A stretch of 64,000 nucleotides of DNA from Neobacillus novalis NBRC 102450. GTDB taxonomy: Bacteria > Bacillota > Bacilli > Bacillales > Cytobacillaceae. Both the position numbers and the translations under genes were made by a program. The notes under the pieces were generated by a model that saw nothing but the letters and a program-made list of their open reading frames with translations, was not told the origin of the DNA and ran no database searches. How positions within the stretch are numbered: position 1 is the first letter of the stretch; the number at the start of each line of letters is the position of its first letter. The stretch covers positions 124,001 through 188,000 of the forward strand of contig NZ_BCVP01000016.1 in the NCBI RefSeq assembly GCF_001591805.1, given 5' to 3'. This document shows, piece by piece, positions 1 through 8,376 of the stretch.

Positions 1-294
1 ACCAAATTGACTGAAATGGCAGTCAAAATTGAAGCGCTGCGAAATCTTGTTTATAAAGCGGCATGGCTCGTTGATACGGGAAAACCCGATTTTACTCTAT
101 CCGCAATGGCTAAATATCTGGGTGGTCAGACAGCCGTTTTTTGTGCAAACGCTGCCATAGAAATTCATGGTGGATACGGTTATATGGAGGAATACAGCGT
201 TCAGAAATGGTATCGCGATGCTAAAATTCTCGAAATCTATGAAGGAACGAAGGAAGCCGAGGTCATGGCAATCGGCCGTGTTCTGCAATCGTAA
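1..294 (+). CDS. Acyl-CoA dehydrogenase, C-terminal part (cut by window start)
   Basis: The reading frame is open from base 1 and ends at 294, so only about the last 97 residues are present. They match the C-terminal helical domain of acyl-CoA dehydrogenases: an AIEIHGGYGYMEEY segment followed by YRDAKILEIYEGT, where the Glu of the YEGT motif is the usual catalytic base in this family. The enzyme would use FAD to form the 2,3-double bond of an acyl-CoA and pass electrons to ETF. It leads into the CoA-thioester cluster that runs to 10063 and is probably its oxidation step. The substrate cannot be read from this fragment. Confidence 0.9.
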   Translation, partial: TKLTEMAVKIEALRNLVYKAAWLVDTGKPDFTLSAMAKYLGGQTAVFCANAAIEIHGGYGYMEEYSVQKWYRDAKILEIYEGTKEAEVMAIGRVLQS

Positions 295-353
295 GAACCG
301 CTAGCGATATATATCTGAGATTGAAATCTAATTTTACAAAAAGGGAGAAAAAC

Positions 354-1124
354 ATGCTTACGAATCTTGAAGGAAAAGTTGCTCTTGTTACTGGCGGGAC
401 GAATGGAATTGGCAAAGCCACAGCTTTAAAGCTCGCAAAGAGTGGAGCTGATGTGGTGATAAGTGGCAGAAACCACGAAGCAGGAATGCAGGTGGTTTCT
501 GAAATAAAGGAATTGGGCAGAAGAGCTGTATTTATAGAATGTGACTTGTTTGTCTATGATTCTGTTAAAGAAATGGCTGACAGGGCCGTTGCTGAAATGG
601 GAAAGATTGATATTTTAATAGCGAACGGGGGAGCCACCGTTCAATATGCCAAGTTTTTTCATGAACTGGATCCAAATGACTATGATGGCTGTCTAAACAG
701 TCAACAATCATCCCGGCTTTATGCGATCCGCGCTTTGCTCGACCATATGAGAGAGCAGAATTATGGAAAAATTGTCATTATTACCAGCGATGCCGGGAGA
801 ATTGCAACGCCACGAGAATCTCTCATTGGGTCGGCAGCGGCAGGGCTGGTACTAATGAATAAAGCTTTAGCCAATGAATTCGCCCGCTGGCAAATTCGGG
901 TGAATGCCCTTTGTTTAACGGTCATTCAGGACACTCCTGGATTCGATGCTGTTATGGCTACCGAGGCCAGTCATGTATTTCAAAAAGCGGTCGATCGGGC
1001 AAAGCTCGGGCTTCCAAATGCAGAAGATGTCGCAGAGGCTGCGCTATTCTTTGCCTCGCCTGAATCTGACCGGATTACTGGTCAAACTCTCAGTATTAAT
1101 GGGGGTCTATCATTCGCAGGCTAA
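354..1124 (+). CDS. Short-chain dehydrogenase-like protein lacking the catalytic Tyr and Lys
   Basis: This is a 256-residue Rossmann protein with the N-terminal cofactor motif TGGTNGIG and the ANGG segment, so it belongs to the SDR superfamily. In classical members the active site is YxxxK. Aligning the preceding stretch (SDAGRIATPRESL) with ordinary SDRs puts Ile and Ala where Tyr and Lys should be (IGSAAAGL). The cofactor pocket may persist, but ordinary carbonyl chemistry seems unlikely. A possible role is a catalytically altered ring-opening or scaffold protein. The ATG at 354 is preferred because AAGGGAG lies 6 bases upstream; an in-frame TTG at 321 has no such site. It sits between the acyl-CoA dehydrogenase and the radical dehydratase genes. 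Confidence 0.8.
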   Translation: MLTNLEGKVALVTGGTNGIGKATALKLAKSGADVVISGRNHEAGMQVVSEIKELGRRAVFIECDLFVYDSVKEMADRAVAEMGKIDILIANGGATVQYAKFFHELDPNDYDGCLNSQQSSRLYAIRALLDHMREQNYGKIVIITSDAGRIATPRESLIGSAAAGLVLMNKALANEFARWQIRVNALCLTVIQDTPGFDAVMATEASHVFQKAVDRAKLGLPNAEDVAEAALFFASPESDRITGQTLSINGGLSFAG

Positions 1125-1198
1125 CACATCGCAATTCCTTTTGTTTTCGTAACTTATTAACAATACAAAAAGTAAAGGAAGAAATTAAAGGAGGGACC

Positions 1199-2362
1199 AT
1201 GATAATGTATCAAAATTTATCAGCAGATGAAATCTTAAATAATTTGACCCAAATAGCAGCGGACCCCTATGAAAGAGCGAAAGAGTGGAAAATGGAAACA
1301 GGCTCAAAGATTATTGGATGTTACATCATGCATTTTCCAGAAGAATTACTTCATGCAGCGGGAATTTTACCGATTGTCCTACAAGTAAAAGAGGAACCCA
1401 TTACCTCTGGGCACGCATATTATCCTGCCTATTTCTGTGGTCCCACCCGCAGTGTTGTCGATCAGGCGGCTAAGGGAGAATTAGACTTCCTTGACGCATT
1501 CGTTGGCGGAGATTATTGTATTCAAGCCGTTGGCGGTTCGGAGGTAGTAGGAAATCTTCTTCCGAAGGTTAACAACATGTTTTTCCGCTTGCCTGTTGGT
1601 AATCAGCCATGGACGCATGGAGATATTGTTCAAGGCTTAAAGGAATTAAAGCGAGATACTGAAAGATTCACAGGCAGAGAGATTAGTGCCGAGTCCATCC
1701 GTGAAAGCATTCGCATCTATAACAAGAATCGCAGCCTTATCAAAGAACTATACGAGTTAAGAACATCCAAACCTGGGATTCTAAGTTCTGGTGAGATGAT
1801 GTCGATTATTAAATCCAGTATGGTCATGCCGAAGGAAGAGCATAACGCGATATTAGAAAGCCTATTGCCAAAGCTTGCCGAACAAAAGGATTCTAAACGG
1901 CAGGACGCAGTACGTGTCTTCTTATCTGGCAGCTTTTGTGGAGCTCCGAAAAACGAAATATTGTCGCTCGTTGAAGAGTCAGGGGCTGTTGTGGTCGGAG
2001 ATGATCTTTTCCACGGCTTCAGATATATTAGTGACAATATTGGTGAGGATGACAGGGAGCCGTTGGAGGCAATCGCTGCTCATTATATTGATAAGAACAC
2101 GAACGTCCCTTGTCCAACTCGATGTGACCCTAAAACCGATTGGCCTCAATACCTTGTTGACTCGATGAGAAAGCATAAGGCAGACCAACTCGTCATTGTG
2201 ATGGCACAATTTTGCGAACCGCATATGTTCTTCTATCCAGATATCAAAGATGCGATGCAAGCGGCTGGAATCCCTCACCTGCTCTTAGAAATCTCACACG
2301 AACTTGATTCGATTGAAACCATTAAGACTAGATTAGAAGCCTTTGTTGAAATGGCTGTTTAA
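1199..2362 (+). CDS. 2-hydroxyacyl-CoA dehydratase / benzoyl-CoA reductase family subunit (BcrC/HgdB-like)
   Basis: A 387-residue protein with the family layout: an N-terminal WKMETGSKIIGCYIMHFPEELLHAAG segment, a middle CGPTRS motif, then SGSFCGAP and QFCEPHMFF. These cysteine-containing motifs are typical of the subunits that hold the [4Fe-4S] clusters of (R)-2-hydroxyacyl-CoA dehydratases and class I benzoyl-CoA reductases. The length equals that usual for BcrC-type subunits. The partner subunit follows 35 bases downstream and the activator after that. The enzyme would take one low-potential electron from the activator and either dehydrate a 2-hydroxyacyl-CoA or reduce an aromatic or enoyl thioester. 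A second ATG at 1205 is possible; the AAGGAGG at 1188-1194 serves either. Family is sure, substrate is not. Confidence 0.85.
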   Translation: MIMYQNLSADEILNNLTQIAADPYERAKEWKMETGSKIIGCYIMHFPEELLHAAGILPIVLQVKEEPITSGHAYYPAYFCGPTRSVVDQAAKGELDFLDAFVGGDYCIQAVGGSEVVGNLLPKVNNMFFRLPVGNQPWTHGDIVQGLKELKRDTERFTGREISAESIRESIRIYNKNRSLIKELYELRTSKPGILSSGEMMSIIKSSMVMPKEEHNAILESLLPKLAEQKDSKRQDAVRVFLSGSFCGAPKNEILSLVEESGAVVVGDDLFHGFRYISDNIGEDDREPLEAIAAHYIDKNTNVPCPTRCDPKTDWPQYLVDSMRKHKADQLVIVMAQFCEPHMFFYPDIKDAMQAAGIPHLLLEISHELDSIETIKTRLEAFVEMAV

Positions 2363-2397
2363 ATGCTTGTAACAAAAATAGAAAGGAATGATGATAA

Positions 2398-3699
2398 ATG
2401 GCAGTACAGGAAGCGAAAAGAGCGAATAGGCTAAAATCAGGAAAATTGGTTAACAAGCTGGTCAATGAGTATTGGGAGGATCTAATTAATGCTAAGAAGA
2501 CTGGCAAAAAGGTCATTTATACGACTGGTCTGCCAATTGGTCCATTTATGGCAGCTCAGGATTTGGCGTGGATCCATGGAGAAGGGTACGGTGCACGTGT
2601 AGCAGCGAGACACGAGGAAAAAGAACCGCAAACCTTTGCAGAGAACCGCGGATTTAATCGTGAACTTTGCTCCTATGCCCGAACACAGATGGGTTGTGCG
2701 ATGTTCGCTGAATTTGGGGTCCCGGATGATTTAATGCCAGGTCCAATTGCAACCGAAATACCGGCGCCTGACGCTATTGTAACCTGCTATCCAGGCTGTT
2801 CAACAGGTCCACAGTGGGATTGGGCCATCGAGCGTGTCTTTGGTAAAAAAATCCCGTGGTTCAATGTCGTCATTCCGTATCATATGGGTCGTAACGGCTC
2901 TACTTATATGAAAGGGGAAGAGTTTGAGGAAAATGTGAAATACGTTGAAAGACAGTTTGAAGATTTGATTAAGTTTTTAGAGGTAATAAGCGGGAAGCCT
3001 TATAATTGGGATAAATTTCAAGAGTTAATGGGTGTCACCAAGAAGGTTGGGCAACTTCGGATGGAGGCTATGGAACTATGTAAGGCGAAACCAGCTCCTG
3101 CCAGCTTCTTCGATTGGTCCATTCAAATTGCACCGGTCAATTATCTCACAGCATGGCCGGGAACAATAGAAGCAATGGAAGCGGTTAAAGCGGAAGTACA
3201 AGAGAGGCTCGACAATGGTGTAAGTGCTGTTCCGACCGAAAAGTATCGCATTTTCTGGGAAGGAATCATGAATTGGAATAAGCTTGGCTGGATGGCTGAT
3301 AAGTTTGCCAGTTATGATGCCACAGTAGTCGCTGGCCGATATACACATATGGCCTTCTGGCATGAACCAGATTCGATTGACCCTGAACATCCGCTGAGGG
3401 GAATTGCGATTAATCACCTTGAATGCCAACTAAATCTTGGTTATCCGATAACAGAGGAACGGATGATGACATTATCCAAGGAATATTCCATCGATGGTAT
3501 TGTCTTTCATGGTGCAAGAACATGCCGATCGTTCTCCCGTTCACATTTCTTGTTAGCTGAAAACCTGAATAAAAAGATGGGCATCCAATCTACTTCGTTT
3601 GAAGGTGACATGGTAGACGATTCATTCTACAAGGAAGAACTCGTCAACACCCGAATCGAAGCCCTAATTGAAAGCCTAGAAGCTCAGAAAAGCAGATAA
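2398..3699 (+). CDS. 2-hydroxyacyl-CoA dehydratase / benzoyl-CoA reductase family subunit (BcrB/HgdA-like)
   Basis: A 433-residue second subunit, the size usual for BcrB-type proteins. It begins with ANRLKSGKLVNKL, the family's usual NRL start, followed by KTGKKVIYTTG. Cysteines occur in QMGCAMF, TCYPGCSTGPQWDW and GARTCRSFSRSH; the last corresponds to the family's HxxRxCR(P/S)xS motif that contributes to cluster binding. With the product of 1199-2362 it should form the heterodimeric catalytic component. Such enzymes are rapidly inactivated by oxygen, so the pathway is presumably used anaerobically. The ribosome site AAAGGAATG precedes the ATG. Whether it dehydrates or reduces its substrate cannot be told from sequence alone. 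Confidence 0.85.
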   Translation: MAVQEAKRANRLKSGKLVNKLVNEYWEDLINAKKTGKKVIYTTGLPIGPFMAAQDLAWIHGEGYGARVAARHEEKEPQTFAENRGFNRELCSYARTQMGCAMFAEFGVPDDLMPGPIATEIPAPDAIVTCYPGCSTGPQWDWAIERVFGKKIPWFNVVIPYHMGRNGSTYMKGEEFEENVKYVERQFEDLIKFLEVISGKPYNWDKFQELMGVTKKVGQLRMEAMELCKAKPAPASFFDWSIQIAPVNYLTAWPGTIEAMEAVKAEVQERLDNGVSAVPTEKYRIFWEGIMNWNKLGWMADKFASYDATVVAGRYTHMAFWHEPDSIDPEHPLRGIAINHLECQLNLGYPITEERMMTLSKEYSIDGIVFHGARTCRSFSRSHFLLAENLNKKMGIQSTSFEGDMVDDSFYKEELVNTRIEALIESLEAQKSR

Positions 3700-3712
3700 A
3701 GGAGTGAGTTAG

Positions 3713-4624
3713 ATGACATCGAAAACAGATGGTTCTTCCTTTTTCACAATGGGTGTGGATAGTGGTTCACTAACCGGCAAAGCAGTAATTATCGACGGAA
3801 ATAAGCAAATTGTTTCACACAGCGTTAAACAGCTGGGATTTGTTAGTCAAAAAGCGGTTACCATGGCAATTGATGAGGCACTGGACAAAGCGGGATTGGG
3901 ACTCGATGATATCGCTTTTACAGTAAGTACTGGTTATGGACGGAAACGATTAGAAATTGCCGGAAAGAATCTAACGGAAATAAGCTGCCATGCAAAGGGG
4001 GCCAACTATCTTTATCCCGAAGTAAAGACGGTGATTGATATTGGCGGCCAGGATAGTAAAGTAATCGCAGTCGACCCGTCAGGAAACGTTAAAAACTTTG
4101 CCATGAATGACAAATGTGCTGCCGGTACCGGCCAATTTTTAGAAGTACTCGCTAGGGCATTAGATGTTGAACTGACTGAAATTGGAGAGTTGTCGATGCA
4201 ATCTGATGCAGATATCAAAATCAGCAGCATGTGTACAACATTTGCGGAGTCAGAAGTCATTTCCTTAGTTGCTGAAGGACACTCAACGATTGACATTCTC
4301 TCCGGAATGCATAAGGCCATTTCAGGGAGAATGAAAGGATTGGTTGGCCGTGTTGGGATGCAGAAGCCAGTCATGATGACAGGTGGAGGCGCTAAAAATA
4401 TAGGCTTGGTCCATGCTTTAGAAAAATCATTAGGTGTTTCTATTTTTATCCCTAGCGAACCCCAGATAGTTGGTGCCTTAGGGGCAGCTTTATTCGCAAA
4501 TGACTTTGCAACAGGGATTAGGAAAAAGGTAGAAGAGGAACAAGATTTAGATAAGTCCCGGGCACCTGCAAAAGATTGTGCGAGTTGTTCAATACAGAAT
4601 TATCAACTGAACAAGACCACCTAA
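3713..4624 (+). CDS. ATP-dependent activator of the radical dehydratase/reductase (HgdC/BcrA/BadF family)
   Basis: A 303-residue ASKHA-fold ATPase. It opens with GVDSGSLTGKAVIIDG (phosphate-1 loop) and has DIGGQDSK, NDKCAAGTGQF with Cys near residue 134, SSMCTTFAESEV with Cys near 174, and GGGAKN near the C-terminus. In the family those two cysteines bind one [4Fe-4S] cluster bridged across a homodimer, and ATP hydrolysis drives an electron into the dehydratase. Only one such gene is present, as in 2-hydroxyacyl-CoA dehydratases; Thauera-type benzoyl-CoA reductase has two different ATPase subunits. It follows the two catalytic subunits by 13 bases with a strong AAAGGAGTGAG site. Confidence 0.9.
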   Translation: MTSKTDGSSFFTMGVDSGSLTGKAVIIDGNKQIVSHSVKQLGFVSQKAVTMAIDEALDKAGLGLDDIAFTVSTGYGRKRLEIAGKNLTEISCHAKGANYLYPEVKTVIDIGGQDSKVIAVDPSGNVKNFAMNDKCAAGTGQFLEVLARALDVELTEIGELSMQSDADIKISSMCTTFAESEVISLVAEGHSTIDILSGMHKAISGRMKGLVGRVGMQKPVMMTGGGAKNIGLVHALEKSLGVSIFIPSEPQIVGALGAALFANDFATGIRKKVEEEQDLDKSRAPAKDCASCSIQNYQLNKTT

Positions 4625-4660
4625 ACCACATTTAGACATCGGAACGGAAGGGAGAAGATC

Positions 4661-5449
4661 ATGAAGTACGAAACAATCCAATTTGAGCGTCGGGGTGCCG
4701 GCGCTTGGATTATTTTAAATAGTCCTGAAAAGATGAACTCGGTATCATCAACCATGCTCATGGAGTTGGAGACTGTACTATCTGAATGCCAATCTGACAG
4801 TACAGTTCAGGCAATTGTCCTTACCGGGACAGGGAAAGCCTTTTGTGCTGGGGCAGACCTAAAAAACGTGCTATCCTCACTTAATCATTCCGAACCGGGG
4901 ATGAAAGACTTCCTCGATCAATTTGATGAGGTGTGCGGACTGATTCGGAAAATGCCAAAGCCAGTCATTGCCGCGATTAACGGTCTTGCACTGGCAGGGG
5001 GACTGGAACTTGTTATGTGCTGTGATATCGTTTATGCAGCAGAAAGTGCCAAAATCGGTGATGCACACTCTAACTTTGGTGTATTTCCCGGTGCAGGAGG
5101 CGCGGCAATACTACCAAGGAAAATCGGACTCAACCGGGCTAAGTATCTCCTCTTCAGCGGCGATTTTCTTTCTGCAGCCGAACTTGAACGGTTTGGTTTG
5201 GTGAACCAGGTTGTTCCGGATGGGGACCTTGGTCTGGAAGTGGAGAAGTTTGTTGAGAAACTGGCTACAAAAAGTCCATTGGTGCTCCGTCGAATGAAGG
5301 AAGTGGCGAACGCATCTGTGGATCAAACGCAGGATGCAGCATTGCGCCACGAGATGCTAAACCTCAGGCAGCATGTCCGCTCCTACGATCTTGCCGAGGG
5401 ACTTAAAGCATTCGCTGAGAAACGCAAACCTGAATTCAAGGGTTATTGA
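4661..5449 (+). CDS. Enoyl-CoA hydratase/isomerase family protein with one catalytic Glu replaced
   Basis: A 262-residue crotonase-fold protein: oxyanion-hole segments GKAFCAGADLKN and INGLALAGGLELVMCCDI, and the C-terminal AEKRKPEFKGY common to the family. Rat enoyl-CoA hydratase uses two glutamates. The first (in GGLELV) is kept, but the second, normally in FGxPExxLG, is replaced: the segment reads IGDAHSNFGVFPGAGG, with His at that place. This argues against simple hydration and would fit a hydrolase, isomerase or lyase of the same fold. By position it may act directly on the product of the radical enzyme. The start is supported by GGAAGGGAG upstream. Confidence 0.82.
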   Translation: MKYETIQFERRGAGAWIILNSPEKMNSVSSTMLMELETVLSECQSDSTVQAIVLTGTGKAFCAGADLKNVLSSLNHSEPGMKDFLDQFDEVCGLIRKMPKPVIAAINGLALAGGLELVMCCDIVYAAESAKIGDAHSNFGVFPGAGGAAILPRKIGLNRAKYLLFSGDFLSAAELERFGLVNQVVPDGDLGLEVEKFVEKLATKSPLVLRRMKEVANASVDQTQDAALRHEMLNLRQHVRSYDLAEGLKAFAEKRKPEFKGY

Positions 5450-5466
5450 GAGGAAGGTGACAAAAA

Positions 5467-6234
5467 GTGAAATTAGAAAATCGTGTGTTTATCATTTCCG
5501 GCGGTGCATCGGGTCTCGGTGAGGCATGTTCACGATTGTTTGTTGAAAAGGGCGCTAAAGTTGGAATTTTAGATATGAATGAGGATCGCGGGGAGAATCT
5601 GGCGAGGGAACTTGGTGAATCCGCCGTTTTCTGCAGGACAGATGTGAGTGATGAAAGCTCCGTCCGCGATGCCGTAGCAGAGATTACTTCGGTGTTTGGT
5701 GCTATTCATGTGGCGGTCAATTGTGCAGGTCTGATATATGCGGCAAAGGTCCACTCAAAGAAGGGACTTTTTCCAATGGATATGTTTAATAAAGTGATAC
5801 AGGTAAATTTAATCGGGACAATGAACGTGGTCCGGTATGCAGTACAAGAAATGCTGAAGAATGAGCCAGATGAAAATGGGGAGAGGGGTGTTATTGTCAA
5901 TACAGCTTCGGCGGCGGCCTTTGCCGGTCAGTTGGGACAGGCGGCTTACAGTGCTTCCAAAGCCGGAGTGGTCGGCATGACGCTTCCCATTGCCCGTGAG
6001 ATTGGGGATTACGGAATGCGGATTGTTTCCATTTCACCAGGTCTTTTCGATACACAAATGTCTAGCGGCATGCCTGAGTCCTTTAAGCAGGAGATTTCGC
6101 AGCATATTCCTTTCCCGAAAAGGTTGGGCAGACCGTCAGAATATGCGGCAACGGTTAGTCATATTGTAGAGAATCCTTATCTTAATGGAACGACGATAAT
6201 GCTGGACGGGGCAGCGCAGCTGCCAGCGAAATAA
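5467..6234 (+). CDS. 3-hydroxyacyl-CoA dehydrogenase, HSD10-type SDR
   Basis: A 255-residue SDR with GGASGLGEA for NAD binding, the NTASAAAFAGQLGQAAYSASKAG catalytic stretch with intact YxxxK, then VGMTLPIAREI, SPGLFDTQM, PFPKRLGRPSEYA and a C-terminal NGTTIMLDGA. This order is nearly diagnostic of the type II 3-hydroxyacyl-CoA / 2-methyl-3-hydroxybutyryl-CoA dehydrogenase family (HSD17B10-like). It would oxidise a (branched or cyclic) 3-hydroxyacyl-CoA with NAD+. The start is a GTG with GGAAGGTGA upstream, 17 bases after the crotonase-like gene. A second, unrelated 3-hydroxyacyl-CoA dehydrogenase lies at 9203-10063, so the cluster may perform two successive oxidation rounds. Confidence 0.88.
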   Translation: MKLENRVFIISGGASGLGEACSRLFVEKGAKVGILDMNEDRGENLARELGESAVFCRTDVSDESSVRDAVAEITSVFGAIHVAVNCAGLIYAAKVHSKKGLFPMDMFNKVIQVNLIGTMNVVRYAVQEMLKNEPDENGERGVIVNTASAAAFAGQLGQAAYSASKAGVVGMTLPIAREIGDYGMRIVSISPGLFDTQMSSGMPESFKQEISQHIPFPKRLGRPSEYAATVSHIVENPYLNGTTIMLDGAAQLPAK

Positions 6235-6278
6235 ACGAGATTAGTCAATAAATGAAACATTCAGAAAGGAGAATATAG

Positions 6279-7466
6279 ATGGCTGGAGCACTTGAAGGTT
6301 TAAAAATACTAGATTTTAGTACTTTGGTTCCGGGACCTTATGCGACCATGTGTCTGGCTGATATGGGAGCGGATGTTCTTAGAATTAAATCAGGAACTAG
6401 ACCTGATGTGGTTGATTTTTTGCCGCCTTTCCTGCCTGAGACAATGTTGTCATCCGTGTCGGCGCAATTAAGCAGAAATAAAAAGCTCATGACCCTAAAT
6501 CTTAAGGATTCTCGTGCACGAGAAGTGATTCACCAGCTTCTGGGTGAGTACGATATTATCATTGAGCAATTTCGCCCGGGCGTGATGGCGAAATTACATC
6601 TCGATTACGAGAGCCTTAAAAAGGTAAACCCAAGACTGATTTATTGCTCGTTAACTGGTTATGGGCAGACAGGTCCGATGAGAACTCGGGCGGGACACGA
6701 CATTAACTACATAGCGATGTCAGGCGTCGCATCATACTCAGGGAAAAAAGAGTCGGGACCGCCACTTTTAGGAGTGCAAATCGGAGACATTGCTTCAGGT
6801 TCTAACAATGCCATAATTGGCATTCTGTCAGCTGTCATTTATCGAGAGCGGACTGGTAAGGGGCAGCATATTGATGTTTCGATGACCGACGGAATGATTG
6901 CCTTCAATTCGTTCATGCAAGGGGCTGCCTATTTAGTCGATGGGAAAGACGTGGGAATGGAAGAAAACCTTGTTAATGGAGGCTCTTTGTATGATTATTA
7001 TGAAACGCAAGACGGCAGATACTTGAGTTTTGGCGGTGTCGAGCCGCAATTTTTCAAACAGTTTTGCCAAACGATTGGCAGGCCTGACTTTGCGACAGGT
7101 GGAGTGACACCAAAGAATGGAACCGCAATCAAGGAAGAGATTCGCCAGATTATTAGAACGAGAACATTAGAAGATTGGATGGACCTATTCAATGAAGCGG
7201 ATGCCTGCGTTGAGCCAGTCCTTAAACTTTCTGAAGTATTAGATAGTCCGCTTGTTCGGGAGCGGGGAATGGTTGTAGAGGTTCCCGGACCAAATGGAAA
7301 CAAAATAAAACAGATTGCCAATCCGATTAAGTTTTCGGAGTCTTTACCTGAGTATCGGCATACAGGGATTCCGCTATCACAGGCAAACACCGACGCAATT
7401 ATGAAAAGTCTAGGATACTCTCAAACCGAAATTGAGGAATTGGCCAATACAGGCCTTTTCAGTTAA
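6279..7466 (+). CDS. Family III (CaiB/BaiF) CoA-transferase
   Basis: A 395-residue protein with the family III signature: LKILDFSTLVPGPYATMCLADMGADVLRIK at the N-terminus, SLTGYGQTGP, and GQHIDVSMTDG, whose Asp corresponds to the residue that forms the acyl-anhydride/CoA intermediate in formyl-CoA transferase. The later DYYETQDGRYLSFGG is also typical. It would move CoA between an acid and an acyl-CoA donor, so it is the likely activation step of the cluster's starting acid. Alpha-methylacyl-CoA racemases share the fold and cannot be excluded. An AAAGGAG site precedes the ATG. No regulator is visible within the cluster. Confidence 0.87.
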   Translation: MAGALEGLKILDFSTLVPGPYATMCLADMGADVLRIKSGTRPDVVDFLPPFLPETMLSSVSAQLSRNKKLMTLNLKDSRAREVIHQLLGEYDIIIEQFRPGVMAKLHLDYESLKKVNPRLIYCSLTGYGQTGPMRTRAGHDINYIAMSGVASYSGKKESGPPLLGVQIGDIASGSNNAIIGILSAVIYRERTGKGQHIDVSMTDGMIAFNSFMQGAAYLVDGKDVGMEENLVNGGSLYDYYETQDGRYLSFGGVEPQFFKQFCQTIGRPDFATGGVTPKNGTAIKEEIRQIIRTRTLEDWMDLFNEADACVEPVLKLSEVLDSPLVRERGMVVEVPGPNGNKIKQIANPIKFSESLPEYRHTGIPLSQANTDAIMKSLGYSQTEIEELANTGLFS

Positions 7467-7512
7467 AAGACTTTTTCGTAGATAGTAGCTAGATATTCAA
7501 GGAGGAAACATT

Positions 7513-8295
7513 TTGTCAATGAAAAAATTAGTTAAACTTCATTTTGAAAACAAGACGGCAGTTATCACGATTGATCATCCGCCAGTTAACGCACTTAACC
7601 GCCAGATTATGGATGAGTTTGAACAAACACTTGAAGAGCTAAAGCGCAATTCCAATGCACAGGCAATCATCATTACCGGTGCCGGAGAGAAAGCATTTGT
7701 TGCCGGGGCAGATATCACGCAGTTTCTCGATATAACGCCAGAAATAGGTTATGAACTGACGAAAATCGGCCAGCGTATTTTTGATCAGCTTGAAGCCTTT
7801 GACATCCCGGTTATTGCGGCTATTGACGGATTTGCGCTTGGAGCTGGCTGTGAACTTGCCATGGCTTGTGATATGAGAATTGCTGGAGAAAAGGCGAAAT
7901 TTGGTCAGCCAGAGGTGAATTTAGGAATTATTCCAGGGTACGGCGGAACTCAGCGATTACCAAGATTGGTCGGTGCTGGTAAAGCTAAAGAGCTTATTTT
8001 TACCGGTGATGTTATTGAGGCTAGTGAAGCATACCGAATTGGATTAGTGGATATTCTCGTTCCTAGCGGGGAAGCCCTAAGTCAGGCTCTTAGCTTATCT
8101 GCCAAGATTCAGAAAAAGGCACCATTTGCAATCGGCGCGGCCAAAAAGGCTATTACTAAAGGGCTGGATCTACCGCTAGCGGATGCATTAAACCTAGAGG
8201 CTGAGTTGTTTAAAGAGCTTTGCTCCACGGAAGATCAAAAGGAAGGTGCAAGGGCATTTTTAGCGAAGGAAAAGCCAAGGTTTCAAGGGAAGTAG
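7513..8295 (+). CDS. Enoyl-CoA hydratase (crotonase), both catalytic glutamates present
   Basis: A 260-residue crotonase. Both catalytic glutamates are visible: GAGCELAMACDM and FGQPEVNLGIIPGYGGTQRLPR. The oxyanion hole is supplied by EKAFVAGADI and FALGAG. It should hydrate 2-enoyl-CoA to 3-hydroxyacyl-CoA, for example crotonyl-CoA to 3-hydroxybutyryl-CoA, supplying substrate to the dehydrogenase at 9203-10063. The start is taken as TTG 7513, which is 7 bases from AAGGAGG; an ATG two codons later (7519) is farther from that site. Of the three crotonase-fold genes here, this is the only one with a fully conventional hydratase active site. Confidence 0.9.
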   Translation: MSMKKLVKLHFENKTAVITIDHPPVNALNRQIMDEFEQTLEELKRNSNAQAIIITGAGEKAFVAGADITQFLDITPEIGYELTKIGQRIFDQLEAFDIPVIAAIDGFALGAGCELAMACDMRIAGEKAKFGQPEVNLGIIPGYGGTQRLPRLVGAGKAKELIFTGDVIEASEAYRIGLVDILVPSGEALSQALSLSAKIQKKAPFAIGAAKKAITKGLDLPLADALNLEAELFKELCSTEDQKEGARAFLAKEKPRFQGK

Positions 8296-8376
8296 CACCC
8301 TTTTTTTAGGGCACTATACCTTCATCCATCAGATTTTTTAAGAAATAATAACTTTTGAAAGAAGGGAGAGGCAAAT

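Noticed and set aside
1199..4624. Complete class I benzoyl-CoA reductase of the Thauera type
   Set aside because: Only one ATPase/activator gene is present, whereas that type has two different ones; the family is right but the specific name would overreach.
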